NCBI RefSeq assembly: GCF_020097835.1
Contig: NZ_CP083666.1
Coordinates: 2,976,001-3,040,000 of the forward strand
DNA: 64,000 bases
Source of the DNA: Haloprofundus halobius
GTDB taxonomy: Archaea > Halobacteriota > Halobacteria > Halobacteriales > Haloferacaceae
Reading direction: 5' to 3'
A program made the position numbers and the translations under genes. The notes under the pieces were generated by a model. The model saw nothing but the letters and a program-made list of their open reading frames with translations. It was not told the origin of the DNA and made no database searches. This document shows, piece after piece, positions 25,675-36,033 of the stretch (positions are counted from its first letter, which is position 1; each line of letters opens with the position of its first letter).

Positions 25675-26733
25675 ATGCATAAACCGACCCGACTAATCGA
25701 GGATGCCACAGGGCGAAAGAAGCTCAAAGTATCTCTTCCTGGTGGTCGTTATCAACTCTCTCTAAACGATGGCGCGATCGTACTACTTATGGACGACCTC
25801 GGACTGACCCTTGGTAATACCGTCCCCGAGCCATTTGTTCCAATTTTAGTTGCGACTCGTAATGCGTGGTTCCCTCACGAGAAGGATGTCGATAACATCA
25901 TCAAGGGCTTGCCAACCAAGGGCGAGATGACTGAAGACGAAAGAGTGGCACTTGTAAATTATCTCACTACCACCTGGATCGGTTCCCGAGACGAAGAGCG
26001 TGTCATTGAGGTAGTAAACAGGTCGCCAATTGCGGACGAAGTCGACTTGTCGCAACTCCGGGTGAAATCATTACCATCACTTCCCCAGGGGATCGATTTT
26101 GGCGTCGACCAGGGAACGACTTGCGAGAATGTATCGTCCGGTAAAACAGAGATGGCGTCCGCAGCGGAGAACGTTAGCTCTGAAACTACTCCACAAGTCG
26201 GAGAGAATCAGGACACGGCAGTCGAAGAATTACAAGAAGTCCCAGGTATCGGAGAGAAGCGTGCGAACGATATCCTGTCACTAGGTATCACTACTCTCCA
26301 AGATCTCGCTGAGATGCGCCCCGCGGACTTGGCAGAAGCACCAGGTCTCTCTTACGAATTGGCGTTGGTCGCTGTCGAAGGAGCTCGTGAGGTGACCGGA
26401 GGAAAGCGCTCAACCGCAGATCGTCTCGCTGAGGAGACAGGATGTGACGTCTCAACGTTCGAAGCGGCACTCTCCTCGCTTGCCGCCTCTGGTGTTCCAC
26501 CATCAGAGGCCGCTGCCGTCCTCCGAACTCTCTATGGGCCAACTGTTGCTGATATTGATTACGTCACAGGCCAGCAAGCGTATTTCCTGTGGCGAGAAGG
26601 TTACCAAACCCCCACAGATGTCATTCAAGCCTCTGTTGATGAACTTCTGGAAGTTCCTCAGTTAGGTGCCAAAACTGCGCCACAGATTAAGGCTGCGGCT
26701 GAGGAACTGGTAGCAGAATTGAGAATCAACTGA
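25675..26733 (+). CDS. Helix-hairpin-helix DNA-binding protein
   Basis: The ATG at 25675 gives 352 aa. The N-terminal 150 residues are an unrecognised domain with a helical core. After a Ser/Thr/Glu-rich linker comes a helix-hairpin-helix pair (about 185-235: LQEVPGIGEKRANDILSLGITTLQDLAEM... LAEAPGLSYELALVAVEGA). A second set lies at the C-terminus (about 300-345: LWREGYQTPTDVIQASVDELLEVPQLGAKTAPQIKAAAEEL). HhH modules bind duplex or junction DNA without sequence preference. A similar HhH module ends the repeat protein at 58434-60692. The protein may recruit partners to DNA; no nuclease motif is visible. Confidence 0.75.
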   Translation: MHKPTRLIEDATGRKKLKVSLPGGRYQLSLNDGAIVLLMDDLGLTLGNTVPEPFVPILVATRNAWFPHEKDVDNIIKGLPTKGEMTEDERVALVNYLTTTWIGSRDEERVIEVVNRSPIADEVDLSQLRVKSLPSLPQGIDFGVDQGTTCENVSSGKTEMASAAENVSSETTPQVGENQDTAVEELQEVPGIGEKRANDILSLGITTLQDLAEMRPADLAEAPGLSYELALVAVEGAREVTGGKRSTADRLAEETGCDVSTFEAALSSLAASGVPPSEAAAVLRTLYGPTVADIDYVTGQQAYFLWREGYQTPTDVIQASVDELLEVPQLGAKTAPQIKAAAEELVAELRIN

Positions 26734-26893
26734 CGGTTGACTACCGCTCAGTTGAGGACTGTAAGTTAAATTTTGACCGATTTCCGATTGGCACCTCTTC
26801 AGAAGCTCGTGAGATGCACTGGTTTCACTGCGCTGATTGATTTCCCACTATGACGCCTAGTGAACCTACAGACATTACTCAATGGACATATGA

Positions 26894-28651
26894 TTAGCAG
26901 ATGAGTAGATACAGCCAGAACGGAAGCCGACAGAGTGTCTTATTTGCCGAAAGTTCCGTCACAAGCGATCCGTCGCCGTCGTGTGGCCGTCGGTCGTCAG
27001 TCACCACGAACCGAACTGGCGCTTCGTACGATACCGCTTCGTCGTGAGAACCCACGCTTGGGTCAAACGACTCTGCAACGTTACTAGCGTACCCCGTGAG
27101 AGGTTGATAATCGAGGATGAACGGATACACGGTACCGTGGTCGTGGATGACGAAATCGACCGGCCCATCGTCGGTGACGTAGTACTCTACCCGTTCTCGG
27201 TCCTCTTTCGGATACCCCCGTCGGATGACGAACGAGAGGCGCACGGCGTGGTCGAACCCCGCTGTGAGAGCGAGCGATCGTTCGAACGTCTGGTTGGGGG
27301 AGATGGTCCCATTGTACGTATCGCGGAACGACTCGAATCCCTCGTGGTCCTTCAGTTGAGAGAGCAGAATCACATGTCGAGTATCTCGGAGGTACAACCG
27401 TGTCTCGCGGTGTTTCTGGAGCGAGAAATCCTTCGACTGTTTCAAAACGAGAGCGTCTTCGAGTGCGTCGAGATACGAACCAACCGTTCGCCGGTCGACA
27501 CCGATCATCTCTGCGAGTTCGGTGAATTTGTACTCCGGCGGTGACTTCTTCGCGCCGAACGAGCACAGCTTGTACAGTCGCTCCGACCGCTCAATCGAGT
27601 GATGGGGTGCGATTTCCTCGTGGATCTCGACGTGAAGACGAGCCTTGATGAGGTCGTTAACAATCTCGTCGATTGCCTGCCGTGTCCCGGTAGTGAGCTC
27701 GGGGATTTTGTCTAAGTCCTGAGGGATGCCGAAATCGGGTTGTGAGAGCAGTCCTCCCTTTACAATGTACTCTTTTGCATAGTCGTGCAGATCCTCACGG
27801 TCGGCAACGTCGAGTTCGTCCCAGTAGAAGGCGTCAATGGCCGTTAACAGCGATTCAAAGTCGTTCGTCTCAAACCCCTGTCTGATCTCCTTGATGTATG
27901 GCTCACGCTCTCCGATACTGCTTGACTGGTACTCCTTGATGCGAGATTCGAGCCCCTCCTCGTCTGCTTCTTCGGCCTGCATTTTCACGAAATCGACGAA
28001 CTTCAGGGGTAACATCCCGACTGGGTCGAAATCAGCATCATAGTAGATCCCACGTTCTTCTGGCCATGTACCGAAGTCGACGAGTGACTTGGTTCCACCA
28101 GCGACGAATAGATAGGTGTTTTCTCCGACGATGTCCAACAGACGCTCTTTCACATCGTTCGTCTCTATGGCACCGATATCGTCGAGGAAAACGTACTCTG
28201 GACGGGTGCTTTTTGCGACGTGAGACCGAAAGTAGTCTACGACATTCTCTAACTCGTCGAGCGCGTGTTCTGGAGTTTCAAGGCGATACATAGAGGCGTC
28301 GAGCGGGAGATATAGAATCTGCGTCGGGGGGACAGAGCCGATGAACTGCCGTAACGTCTCTCGGCTCGCAGAGAACTCACGTTGGAGATTTGGTTCCCCT
28401 TCGATCATCGCTGCAATCGCTTGCAAAAACATCGTCGTCTTTCCGATGCCAGTCTGCCCGGCTACAGAGGTGACGGCACGTTCAACATCCTCTTGTCTCC
28501 AACGTGCTACTTTTTCGATGAACCTCGAGAGGTCAGACCGAAAGGGGTACTCCGCGACTCTCTCGAGCCCTCCTCGGTCGTTCTCCCACCAGGAGTTATG
28601 AGCGATAGCGTCTTCGATGAAATCACTCCGTTCGCTCGTGAGTCGTCTCAT
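26894..28651 (-). CDS. AAA ATPase with C-terminal DUF4143-like domain
   Basis: ATG at 28651 (585 aa) is chosen over a TTG at 28672 because a TATA element lies 24-34 bp upstream. The ATPase domain shows the P-loop GQTGIGKTT (about 66-73) and Walker B EYVFLDDIG (about 155-160). A winged helix (about 370-410: FTELAEMIGVDRRTVGSYLDALEDAL) precedes a DUF4143-like C-terminal part with FERSLALTAGF, VEYYVTDDGPVDFVI. Such ATPases are common in archaeal genomes and are thought to act with DNA or as toxin-like defence components. It is transcribed divergently from the AddB-like gene with a short shared promoter region. Its role in the neighbouring island is unknown. Confidence 0.85.
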   Translation of the reverse strand: MRRLTSERSDFIEDAIAHNSWWENDRGGLERVAEYPFRSDLSRFIEKVARWRQEDVERAVTSVAGQTGIGKTTMFLQAIAAMIEGEPNLQREFSASRETLRQFIGSVPPTQILYLPLDASMYRLETPEHALDELENVVDYFRSHVAKSTRPEYVFLDDIGAIETNDVKERLLDIVGENTYLFVAGGTKSLVDFGTWPEERGIYYDADFDPVGMLPLKFVDFVKMQAEEADEEGLESRIKEYQSSSIGEREPYIKEIRQGFETNDFESLLTAIDAFYWDELDVADREDLHDYAKEYIVKGGLLSQPDFGIPQDLDKIPELTTGTRQAIDEIVNDLIKARLHVEIHEEIAPHHSIERSERLYKLCSFGAKKSPPEYKFTELAEMIGVDRRTVGSYLDALEDALVLKQSKDFSLQKHRETRLYLRDTRHVILLSQLKDHEGFESFRDTYNGTISPNQTFERSLALTAGFDHAVRLSFVIRRGYPKEDRERVEYYVTDDGPVDFVIHDHGTVYPFILDYQPLTGYASNVAESFDPSVGSHDEAVSYEAPVRFVVTDDRRPHDGDGSLVTELSANKTLCRLPFWLYLLIC

Positions 28652-28674
28652 AATCACCCCTTGCGTAGTCAAAC

Positions 28675-28685
28675 CATATATCTAT
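28675..28685 (-). promoter_or_regulatory. TATA element for the AAA-DUF4143 gene
   Basis: The minus strand reads AATAGATATAT at this place, 24-34 bp before the ATG at 28651. Confidence 0.5.
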
Positions 28686-28827
28686 TCATTAGGATGTCGT
28701 GTAGTTCCCGATTTCTGGAATTACATATGTGATATTTGGCACCGAGTGGTGTTGCTCGCCTCAGTTGCATGCGAAGGTTTCAGCGAAGACAATACTTTCT
28801 TCACATACTACTGTATCTGTGTTGTCA

Positions 28828-31800
28828 ATGTCTGTCACCGTCTCGCAGGGGTCCCTCCTCACCTTCTTAGAAAACGAGGCATCCGGGTCGAGGAACATTC
28901 GGACGACCGGGAACGGTCTCTGTCTCCTCATCGGTGAGACTGCTATTCGAAATCTGCGGTCTGCACTCATCTCACGTTCTATCGAGCCAAAACAGGTCGC
29001 TGAACTCGAAACCCTCCAAAACGTCGCGCGTACGCTCCTCGAAGAGTGGAGTCGTCCCCGAGTGCTGAACGAACGAGTCAAGGGTCGGCTGGTGAAGGCA
29101 ACAATCGAGGCAGCTCGTGAGGGTGAAGGTCCATCGGCGATACGGTACCTCGCAGAGAGAGTTGGCTCTGAGTGGGACGACGATACGTACGATGCCCTCA
29201 TCGGAGAACTTGAGACGTACTGGCGATCGACTGATGCAGGGTCCGACCACGACTACGTTAGGAGCGTCATCGAAACGATGGACGACCCGTACGGAAAGTA
29301 CCGGTCGAAAAAGGCCTTAGAGGCGTTCGATGCCCTCCACTCCGTTCTTCAGCGTCGAACCGAAGCACTTCCCGAAGGAGTCTACCTTTCAGAGAGCCAC
29401 CTCATCAAACGAGCTCGAGAACGGCTTGAGCAGCGGTGGGAGACTGTTTTTTCGTATGTCGACTGGATTGCTGTCGGATCGATCAAAGCTCTCGATAATG
29501 GTGCGCTCCGGTTCATCACTGAACTCGTATCGCTGCCGAACGGACCTGACGTCCATTTCTTTTTCAATGAAGGCACGTCTGAACTAATGCGCGACCGAAT
29601 TCAGCGAGCCGGTGTTTGCTTGGATTCTCCCCCAGAGGAAGCTCTCGAAGGCACCTCTCCTGCGTTCGTCGACTCTCTGATACAGAGTGCCTCAACTGGC
29701 CAACAGCCAGTTGATTCGATCGATGCAATCGACTTCGTTGAGGCGCCTGACGCACGTCGTGAGTTTGAACAGGTTGCACGTGAGATTGAACGACGATGCG
29801 ATCAACCCCACTCTGCGCTTACTCCTGGAGATTTCTTGCTCGTCGTTCGGGAAGTAACACCATATCTCTCGACCCTTGAGGACGTCTTCACCACGCACGA
29901 GCTTCCGTTTCACGTAGAGGCACAGCGGCCAACGGCGCAGGTAATTGCCTACCGGCTCGTAAAAGCAACGCTTGACCTCGTTGCCGCGTCTGCTGAGAAG
30001 GACCTCGTTACGTATCACGATCTTGTCGATCCACTTCGGTTAGGGTACTGCCCTCTCTCGGACGCACCTGGCTCTTGGCCGGTCGACGATGCATCGTTTC
30101 TGGAACTCGAGGAGCGCCTCCATGGGATTCAATCAGAATACGGGAACGTGCTGGAAGAGGCGACTGACGGACGAACCGTTTCAGAGTGGGAGTCAGTCGT
30201 TGACGAAATTGCGACGGAGAGAGGGGGTGTCTGGCACCAACTTCTCTACTTCCTCGATTGGGTACTCGAACTGGGAGCAGAGTCGCCAGAGAATGGAACT
30301 CCAGTTGAAACGGTTCTTCGTGGTCTAGTTGAGGAGCACCTGATGCATACAGCAGGAGCGGCAGTCCGCTCTTCATCGGGTCCCGGCGTCGATACGACTC
30401 GAACAGACGTTGACGAAAAACACCCGACTTACAGAGCGAAAAAAGCGGTACTCGACAAGCTCGCGAAGGTACGACAGTATTACAATTACATCGTAGATCT
30501 CGAACTAGGGTCTCCCGGCTGGGAACTCGCTGCGCAGGCACTCGGAGAAACGCTTGGGACTGACCAGTACTCTGTACCCAACCGAGACGGGAATGCGGTC
30601 CGTGTCGTCATACCTGCGAACACATATTTCCTCGATGCAGAGCATCTATTCATCGTTGGTCTCGGCGCTGACGAGTTCCCTTCGCAGCAACCCAATCCCA
30701 CGTTCCTTCACGAGCGTTTCTACGAGGCGGTTTGGGAGTATTCGAAGTCATCCGAAGACGAAGTTGCCCCGTTTCTGTACGTCCCCGCTCGTGAAGAGGT
30801 CTACCAGCGCGAGTTGGATGACTTCGAGGCGACGCTCCGTGCGACTAAACGGAGCGTAACGTTTTCTCAACACTACCGTGACGCAGACGGCGACGAAGTG
30901 ACGTGGTCTCCATTCGTCGATGCCGTAGCGACGGCGTACTCCGACGACGATTCACAGCATCGACGAATTCGTCTGAGCCAATGGCTCCCTGGCCCTGGGT
31001 GGTACGGGAATTGGATGGAGACCACGAACCGAGCGACGATGCGTGACCGGCTGCGTCTCGCCGTCCATCACTTACGCGAGGGTGTGGTCGGAGAGGCATT
31101 CTATCCACGACTCTCCTCAGAGTCGATCGCCGACGGAGAGACGCTCATTCGACTCCTCCTGAGTGTCGACGGTGAGGAGTACGAGGACGTGAAACCGCTC
31201 CATCAGCGATTCAGTTCACCACAGCTCAATGTGACGGTTGCTACTGACGAATCAACGTTTGACGGAGCGGTCTCACTATTCGACATCGTCGGTAATCCAG
31301 TGCGGGCACACGAGGTTGATCTCTTCTCGCAGTGTCAGCTGAAATACTACTTCTACCAGTTCCTCTTCTCTGTCGATGGTACGACGCTCACGCGAGATTC
31401 GTGGCCGACGTCAGAGTCACCGTACGCCCAAAAGCTGTTTCCGAGTGTTCCAGCCGTTCTCCAAAACCATTATGCACCACAGTCGTATCGAGAGGCGATG
31501 GGTCGCTTGATACGGCAGTATCTCCCCGACCGACAGGCGGACCTTGGTGTGTATGCCGACGTGAGCGCACTCAGAGCCGATTTCCAGTCTTGGAACGAAA
31601 ATGACGTGGCTCTCTCTGAGTCGGTGTTCCAAACGCTCGTCGGTGAGTATCTCACCGTAACACAAGAGGTCAGTCGCGGTGTCGTCCGCCAGTGGGAGTG
31701 GGTGGAGGGCGAAGAACGTGAGGTGTCGATTGGTGACCACACTGTCCTGCTTCCCGCCCACCGCCGTGACGTCATCACGAACAACGACGACAGCGAAATC

Positions 31801-32313
31801 TCTGTTTTCGGCAGTGCGAGACAGGGAGGCGCACGAGCCGCACTGAAAAACTGCTGGAGCAACGACCGAGATGGTGCATTGAGAGGTGAGCGAAGTAGTG
31901 ACGTTTGCCAATCTTGTGGGAAGCGTGAGCGTTGTACGATTCCGACAAAGGGTGTACTCGATACCCGTGCTCGGGCAACGGCGGTAGCGACCAATCAACT
32001 CGGTGCACTCATCTTGGACCGTTATCAGAGCTCGCCCTCGGGCCGACAGGGGTTCGTACGAGATGATGGCCGTTTCGAGCCAGCCCCACACGAGCAGAAC
32101 TTGGAGCGGATCAACGCAAGCATGTGGAGTATGCGAACGAACAGGTGGGGTCGTGACCTCCGACGCTTGCTTGATGAGATGTCTGTCAACCCCGACGGTA
32201 CAGTCGAATACAGTGTAGGTCGCGAGTTTGTAGAAAACGGTGGGTGTGAAGGATGTGTGTTCAGAGATCTATGTCTCGTTCCCAACCACTTCGACGAGGG
32301 GGTGAGTAACTGA
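28828..32313 (+). CDS. AddB-like nuclease/helicase-family protein (RecB-nuclease fold with Cys cluster)
   Basis: I place the start at ATG 28828 (1161 aa); the frame is open from GTG 28729. The protein resembles AddB/RexB-type subunits: a middle segment LFIVGLGADEFPSQQPNPTF (about residue 610) matches the GLNxGxFP-type motif of this family, and HEVDLFSQCQLKYYFYQFLF (about 830) opens a RecB-like nuclease fold. C-terminal cysteines CQSCGKRERC (about 1030) and CEGCVFRDLC (about 1140), with the upstream Cys, could bind an Fe-S cluster. No N-terminal P-loop is visible and the expected Asp-Glu-X-Lys core is not obvious, so it may be a structural partner. Its stop overlaps the AddA-like start by one base (TGATG). 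Confidence 0.78.
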   Translation: MSVTVSQGSLLTFLENEASGSRNIRTTGNGLCLLIGETAIRNLRSALISRSIEPKQVAELETLQNVARTLLEEWSRPRVLNERVKGRLVKATIEAAREGEGPSAIRYLAERVGSEWDDDTYDALIGELETYWRSTDAGSDHDYVRSVIETMDDPYGKYRSKKALEAFDALHSVLQRRTEALPEGVYLSESHLIKRARERLEQRWETVFSYVDWIAVGSIKALDNGALRFITELVSLPNGPDVHFFFNEGTSELMRDRIQRAGVCLDSPPEEALEGTSPAFVDSLIQSASTGQQPVDSIDAIDFVEAPDARREFEQVAREIERRCDQPHSALTPGDFLLVVREVTPYLSTLEDVFTTHELPFHVEAQRPTAQVIAYRLVKATLDLVAASAEKDLVTYHDLVDPLRLGYCPLSDAPGSWPVDDASFLELEERLHGIQSEYGNVLEEATDGRTVSEWESVVDEIATERGGVWHQLLYFLDWVLELGAESPENGTPVETVLRGLVEEHLMHTAGAAVRSSSGPGVDTTRTDVDEKHPTYRAKKAVLDKLAKVRQYYNYIVDLELGSPGWELAAQALGETLGTDQYSVPNRDGNAVRVVIPANTYFLDAEHLFIVGLGADEFPSQQPNPTFLHERFYEAVWEYSKSSEDEVAPFLYVPAREEVYQRELDDFEATLRATKRSVTFSQHYRDADGDEVTWSPFVDAVATAYSDDDSQHRRIRLSQWLPGPGWYGNWMETTNRATMRDRLRLAVHHLREGVVGEAFYPRLSSESIADGETLIRLLLSVDGEEYEDVKPLHQRFSSPQLNVTVATDESTFDGAVSLFDIVGNPVRAHEVDLFSQCQLKYYFYQFLFSVDGTTLTRDSWPTSESPYAQKLFPSVPAVLQNHYAPQSYREAMGRLIRQYLPDRQADLGVYADVSALRADFQSWNENDVALSESVFQTLVGEYLTVTQEVSRGVVRQWEWVEGEEREVSIGDHTVLLPAHRRDVITNNDDSEISVFGSARQGGARAALKNCWSNDRDGALRGERSSDVCQSCGKRERCTIPTKGVLDTRARATAVATNQLGALILDRYQSSPSGRQGFVRDDGRFEPAPHEQNLERINASMWSMRTNRWGRDLRRLLDEMSVNPDGTVEYSVGREFVENGGCEGCVFRDLCLVPNHFDEGVSN

Positions 32314-35300
32314 TGAGCTACGTCGATCAGATGTCGCTTCAGTTCGGTGCAGATGATGATACGCCCGTAGCGGACCAAGAAGCGGTCATTCGTGCCTTCC
32401 ACGATGGAACTGGACGGGTCGTCGTCGATGCCGCGGCAGGTACAGGGAAGACGACCACGATGCTAACGACTGTCGCAGAAGTCGTCGTTCGAGAGGTTGA
32501 GAACGGGAACAACCCGTTCAGAAAACTCGTCCTCACGACGTTCACGAAAGATGCCGCTGGGGAACTGAAATCACGACTCAAGGCGATACTCAGAAACCAC
32601 GTTGATGCCGGAGGAGAACTCCCCGGAGATGTCTTTCGCTGGATCGAAACGGACAGCCAGATCAGGACTATCGACTCGCTGTTTCACGAACTTCTCAGCG
32701 AAGTTTCGGTCGAGGCTGGGTTACCATCGAACTTCGAAATCGAGGACGGTGAGGAGCTCGCGGTGATCCGTGACGAACTCTTCAGCGAACTCCGCGGAGA
32801 CTACTACGATGTCTTTCAGCGTCTCGAAACAGCCTATCCTGACGAATCGTGGCGTTCGTATCCGCCGTCTTCTGTTCGCGAGATGATCGAAGAGGCACAG
32901 CAGAAGTGCCGCGAATTCTGTATCACGCCGGCAGTGGCTCGACAACAGATGCTCATCAATCTCGATTCTGGACACGGGGGGTACACACCCCCAGAGTCGT
33001 TCGACGAGGTTCGGCAGCTTCTCCAAGAGGTCGTTTCCCAAGGTGCGTCTCTCTCGGTTGACGTGACATCCGACGAGGACCGTGAGGCAGTCGAACAAGA
33101 GTTCCTTGAGCACGTCAAAGGGACTTACGAACACTCCCGGCAGCTCGTTGAGGACTTCACGACGATACTCACCGAATACGAACAACGCTACGACGACCGA
33201 ACGCGGGAGGCAGGTCTGCTCACGTACATGGACGTCACGCACGTCCTCAGAGAGTTCGTCGAAGAACACGAAACACACCCGTTCGTCCAGAGCCTCAGGT
33301 CACGGTTCAAATACGTTTTCGTCGACGAGTTCCAGGATACGAGTACGGCACAGGCACGAGTGTTACGCGAGCTCGTCTCGAAGTCGAACCCACGGACGAA
33401 TCTCCTCGTTATAGGAGACGTTAAGCAATCGATCTACCAGTGGAGATCAGCCGACCCGAATCTCTTCAGCGACATCATTGAGCGTGTCCGAGGTACTGAC
33501 GGAGGTGCGCGGATCCCGTACTTTGAGGTCGACGATGTCGTCTACCGTCCGTTAACTTCGAACTTCAGAAGCCATCCTGACCTCGTTCGAGCAGCGAACT
33601 ACGTTTTCGACGGGGTATTCGACGACTCTGGTCGAGGTGCGATTAGCGACGTGAACATCGACTACGTGACCGTCGATGCGGCTAGTGGCAGACGATTTTG
33701 GACAGCTGACGACAGCCACCTTCACGTCTTAGATTTGGACCTCGAGGAGAGTGGGTACCCGAAACGTGATCAGTGGACTGCGCTCGAAGCAGAGCGAGTC
33801 GCAGCAACCATCGACGCCATTGTCGACGATGAGACCGAAACACCCGTCGAAATATTCGAAACGGCAGACGAAGTTCGCGGAACTGTTTCGACCCGGAACC
33901 CGGTTCCAGGAGATATCACACTCCTGTTCCGGACTACCACGTACATGCATCAATACGCCGCAGCACTCCGTGAACGCGGAATCGACGCTGCGCCGAAGAT
34001 CAACGACGACCTCTTCGACCGACCGGAAATCTCGGTTCTCGTAGACATCCTCTACTGGTTCAGTAATCCACACGAAGAGGGGTCGTTACTCCGAATTCTC
34101 CGATCGCCGTTGGTCGCGTGTTCGGACGCGACGCTTCGGGCTGTCGCCAGACACGAGTTCTTCCTCTCAGCGCTCCTCGAAGGCGATTCGTGGCCATCCG
34201 AGCTTCCCGACGATGACCGAGAACGAATCCAGGATCTGTTGAAACTTCGCGACAACCTTCGATGGGATAGAGAAGGATCGAAATCGGGGCTCATCAATCG
34301 AACGCTCCGACACTCGGCATTCGACGCTGTCGTTCTCGCCGATGAGGATGGGCTTCGACGGTACGGCAATCTCTGGCTACTCACAGAACTCGTAGATAGC
34401 TGGGAAGAAGAGGAACTCCTGTCGTATCGAGAGTTCGTCAATCGTCTCGTCCGCATCCGTGAACGAGCACAGTCGAACAGTGGCGAGCCCGACTACGAAG
34501 TCACCGAAATCGCCGACCCTGGCGACGAAACGACGGTTACGCTAACTACGGTCCACGCAGCCAAGGGACGTGAGTTCCCGGTCGTGTTTCTATGTGATCT
34601 ATTCAAGAAATCTGCGTTCCCCATGAAGCAGCACGAGCGGCTGGTTGCTGACCGTCGACGTGGGTTTGTCTTGCGCCCGAAGGCGGGAGATGCTCCACTC
34701 CCGTCTAACGTTTCCTTCGACACCCCCGACAGTAAGGGCGACAGTCACTGGATACACGACGACCGTGACGCCGGCGACTATCTCGACCTCACCGGACCAA
34801 TCTGGATTTCCGACGAGCGAGTCGAAGAGACGGGGGAGTTCTACTACAGTTCCCCGCTGAACGAGTTCCTCGGTCCGAGCGAGTCTGAGTTCTGGCGTAT
34901 GTTCTACGTCGCGTTCACTCGAGCCGCTGACCACCTCTTCATCGGCCAAAGTTCGATAGGCGAGTGGCCCACGAAGAAAACCCGCTGGACGACGTGGATG
35001 ACGACGCTCAACGAGTATTTGGAACCCGACGATGGATGGGGTTCGCATCGGGGAACGACGGTCAACGTCGGAGATGAGTCGGACACAGATTCGTTCCCAA
35101 TCGGTATCGACGACGTGTCGACAAAAGACGACGCTGCCCTCCCGCAGATAGATATACCCGACTTCGAGCAGTTCCTTACGAACGAACCGATGAACGTTCC
35201 GGAGACGGTTCCGTATCGACCGCTCCGCATCTCACCGTCCCGGATTCACGACCTCGTCGAGTGTCCCCGTCGCTATCAGTATCAACACGTCCAGCAAGTC

Positions 35301-36020
35301 GCCCCGTACTACAAATCCATGATCGAATTTGACCGCGACGGAGAACGGTCGGCGGCGACGTCGAGTCCGGGAGGTGTCGCCCCCAACGAATGGGGAACTG
35401 CGGTCCACGACGCTCTCGAACACCGACTCGATGGAAAAGAAGCGCTGTCATCGTACGTATCTCAGCTGGAAGACCCACAGCGTGAGTACGTTCTCTGGGT
35501 CGTCGAAACACTTCGTCGTGAGGTCGATACGTATCGAACGGCACTCGAGGACTCCGTCGAAGCGTATCCCGAATTTTCAGCTTCGACTGTCCTCGATGTC
35601 GGGGGCCGGCGCGTCCACGTTACTGGTGATGTTGACTTACTCTACGAGTACGAGGGGGAATGGCACATGGTCGACTACAAGACCACTAAAGTCCCCAGTG
35701 CGGATTCGTACAAAGCAGGGAAGTACAACCGCCAACTGCGGACTTATGCGTGGCTCCTTGCGAGGGAGTACGACGTACGGGTCTCCTCTGCGTCGCTACT
35801 GTACATCGATGTCGATGACGAAGCCGGCGAAGTGACGACTGACTCGGTTAGTGTCCAACTCCCAACTGACGAAGATGCGTACGAGAAAGAACTCTGTGAG
35901 TCACTTCAAACGGTAACCGTCGAATCACCGAACGGCCTCAGCGCACGCCCGTCTCCGGTGCGATGTGATTCCTGCCCCTATGCTGCATCTCGCGGGGGCC
36001 CGTGTGAACACGGCGACTGA
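32313..36020 (+). CDS. AddA-like UvrD-family helicase-nuclease
   Basis: This 1235-aa protein is an SF1A helicase fused to a RecB-like nuclease. Motifs are AAAGTGKTT (about 40), VFVDEFQD (about 335), GDVKQSIYQWR (about 367), TTVHAAKGREFPVVF (about 745) and YVAFTRAADH (about 866). The nuclease domain runs from ISPSRIHDLVECP (about 970) through GTAVHDALEH (about 1028) to DVDLLYEYEGEWHMVDYKT (about 1103-1124), which contains the Asp, Glu/Asp and Lys active site. CDSCPY... C at the end, with the earlier Cys, suggests an Fe-S cluster. AddAB complexes resect double-strand breaks and destroy foreign DNA. It is co-translated with the AddB-like gene. Confidence 0.9.
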   Translation: MSYVDQMSLQFGADDDTPVADQEAVIRAFHDGTGRVVVDAAAGTGKTTTMLTTVAEVVVREVENGNNPFRKLVLTTFTKDAAGELKSRLKAILRNHVDAGGELPGDVFRWIETDSQIRTIDSLFHELLSEVSVEAGLPSNFEIEDGEELAVIRDELFSELRGDYYDVFQRLETAYPDESWRSYPPSSVREMIEEAQQKCREFCITPAVARQQMLINLDSGHGGYTPPESFDEVRQLLQEVVSQGASLSVDVTSDEDREAVEQEFLEHVKGTYEHSRQLVEDFTTILTEYEQRYDDRTREAGLLTYMDVTHVLREFVEEHETHPFVQSLRSRFKYVFVDEFQDTSTAQARVLRELVSKSNPRTNLLVIGDVKQSIYQWRSADPNLFSDIIERVRGTDGGARIPYFEVDDVVYRPLTSNFRSHPDLVRAANYVFDGVFDDSGRGAISDVNIDYVTVDAASGRRFWTADDSHLHVLDLDLEESGYPKRDQWTALEAERVAATIDAIVDDETETPVEIFETADEVRGTVSTRNPVPGDITLLFRTTTYMHQYAAALRERGIDAAPKINDDLFDRPEISVLVDILYWFSNPHEEGSLLRILRSPLVACSDATLRAVARHEFFLSALLEGDSWPSELPDDDRERIQDLLKLRDNLRWDREGSKSGLINRTLRHSAFDAVVLADEDGLRRYGNLWLLTELVDSWEEEELLSYREFVNRLVRIRERAQSNSGEPDYEVTEIADPGDETTVTLTTVHAAKGREFPVVFLCDLFKKSAFPMKQHERLVADRRRGFVLRPKAGDAPLPSNVSFDTPDSKGDSHWIHDDRDAGDYLDLTGPIWISDERVEETGEFYYSSPLNEFLGPSESEFWRMFYVAFTRAADHLFIGQSSIGEWPTKKTRWTTWMTTLNEYLEPDDGWGSHRGTTVNVGDESDTDSFPIGIDDVSTKDDAALPQIDIPDFEQFLTNEPMNVPETVPYRPLRISPSRIHDLVECPRRYQYQHVQQVAPYYKSMIEFDRDGERSAATSSPGGVAPNEWGTAVHDALEHRLDGKEALSSYVSQLEDPQREYVLWVVETLRREVDTYRTALEDSVEAYPEFSASTVLDVGGRRVHVTGDVDLLYEYEGEWHMVDYKTTKVPSADSYKAGKYNRQLRTYAWLLAREYDVRVSSASLLYIDVDDEAGEVTTDSVSVQLPTDEDAYEKELCESLQTVTVESPNGLSARPSPVRCDSCPYAASRGGPCEHGD

Positions 36021-36033
36021 GAATCGACGACTG

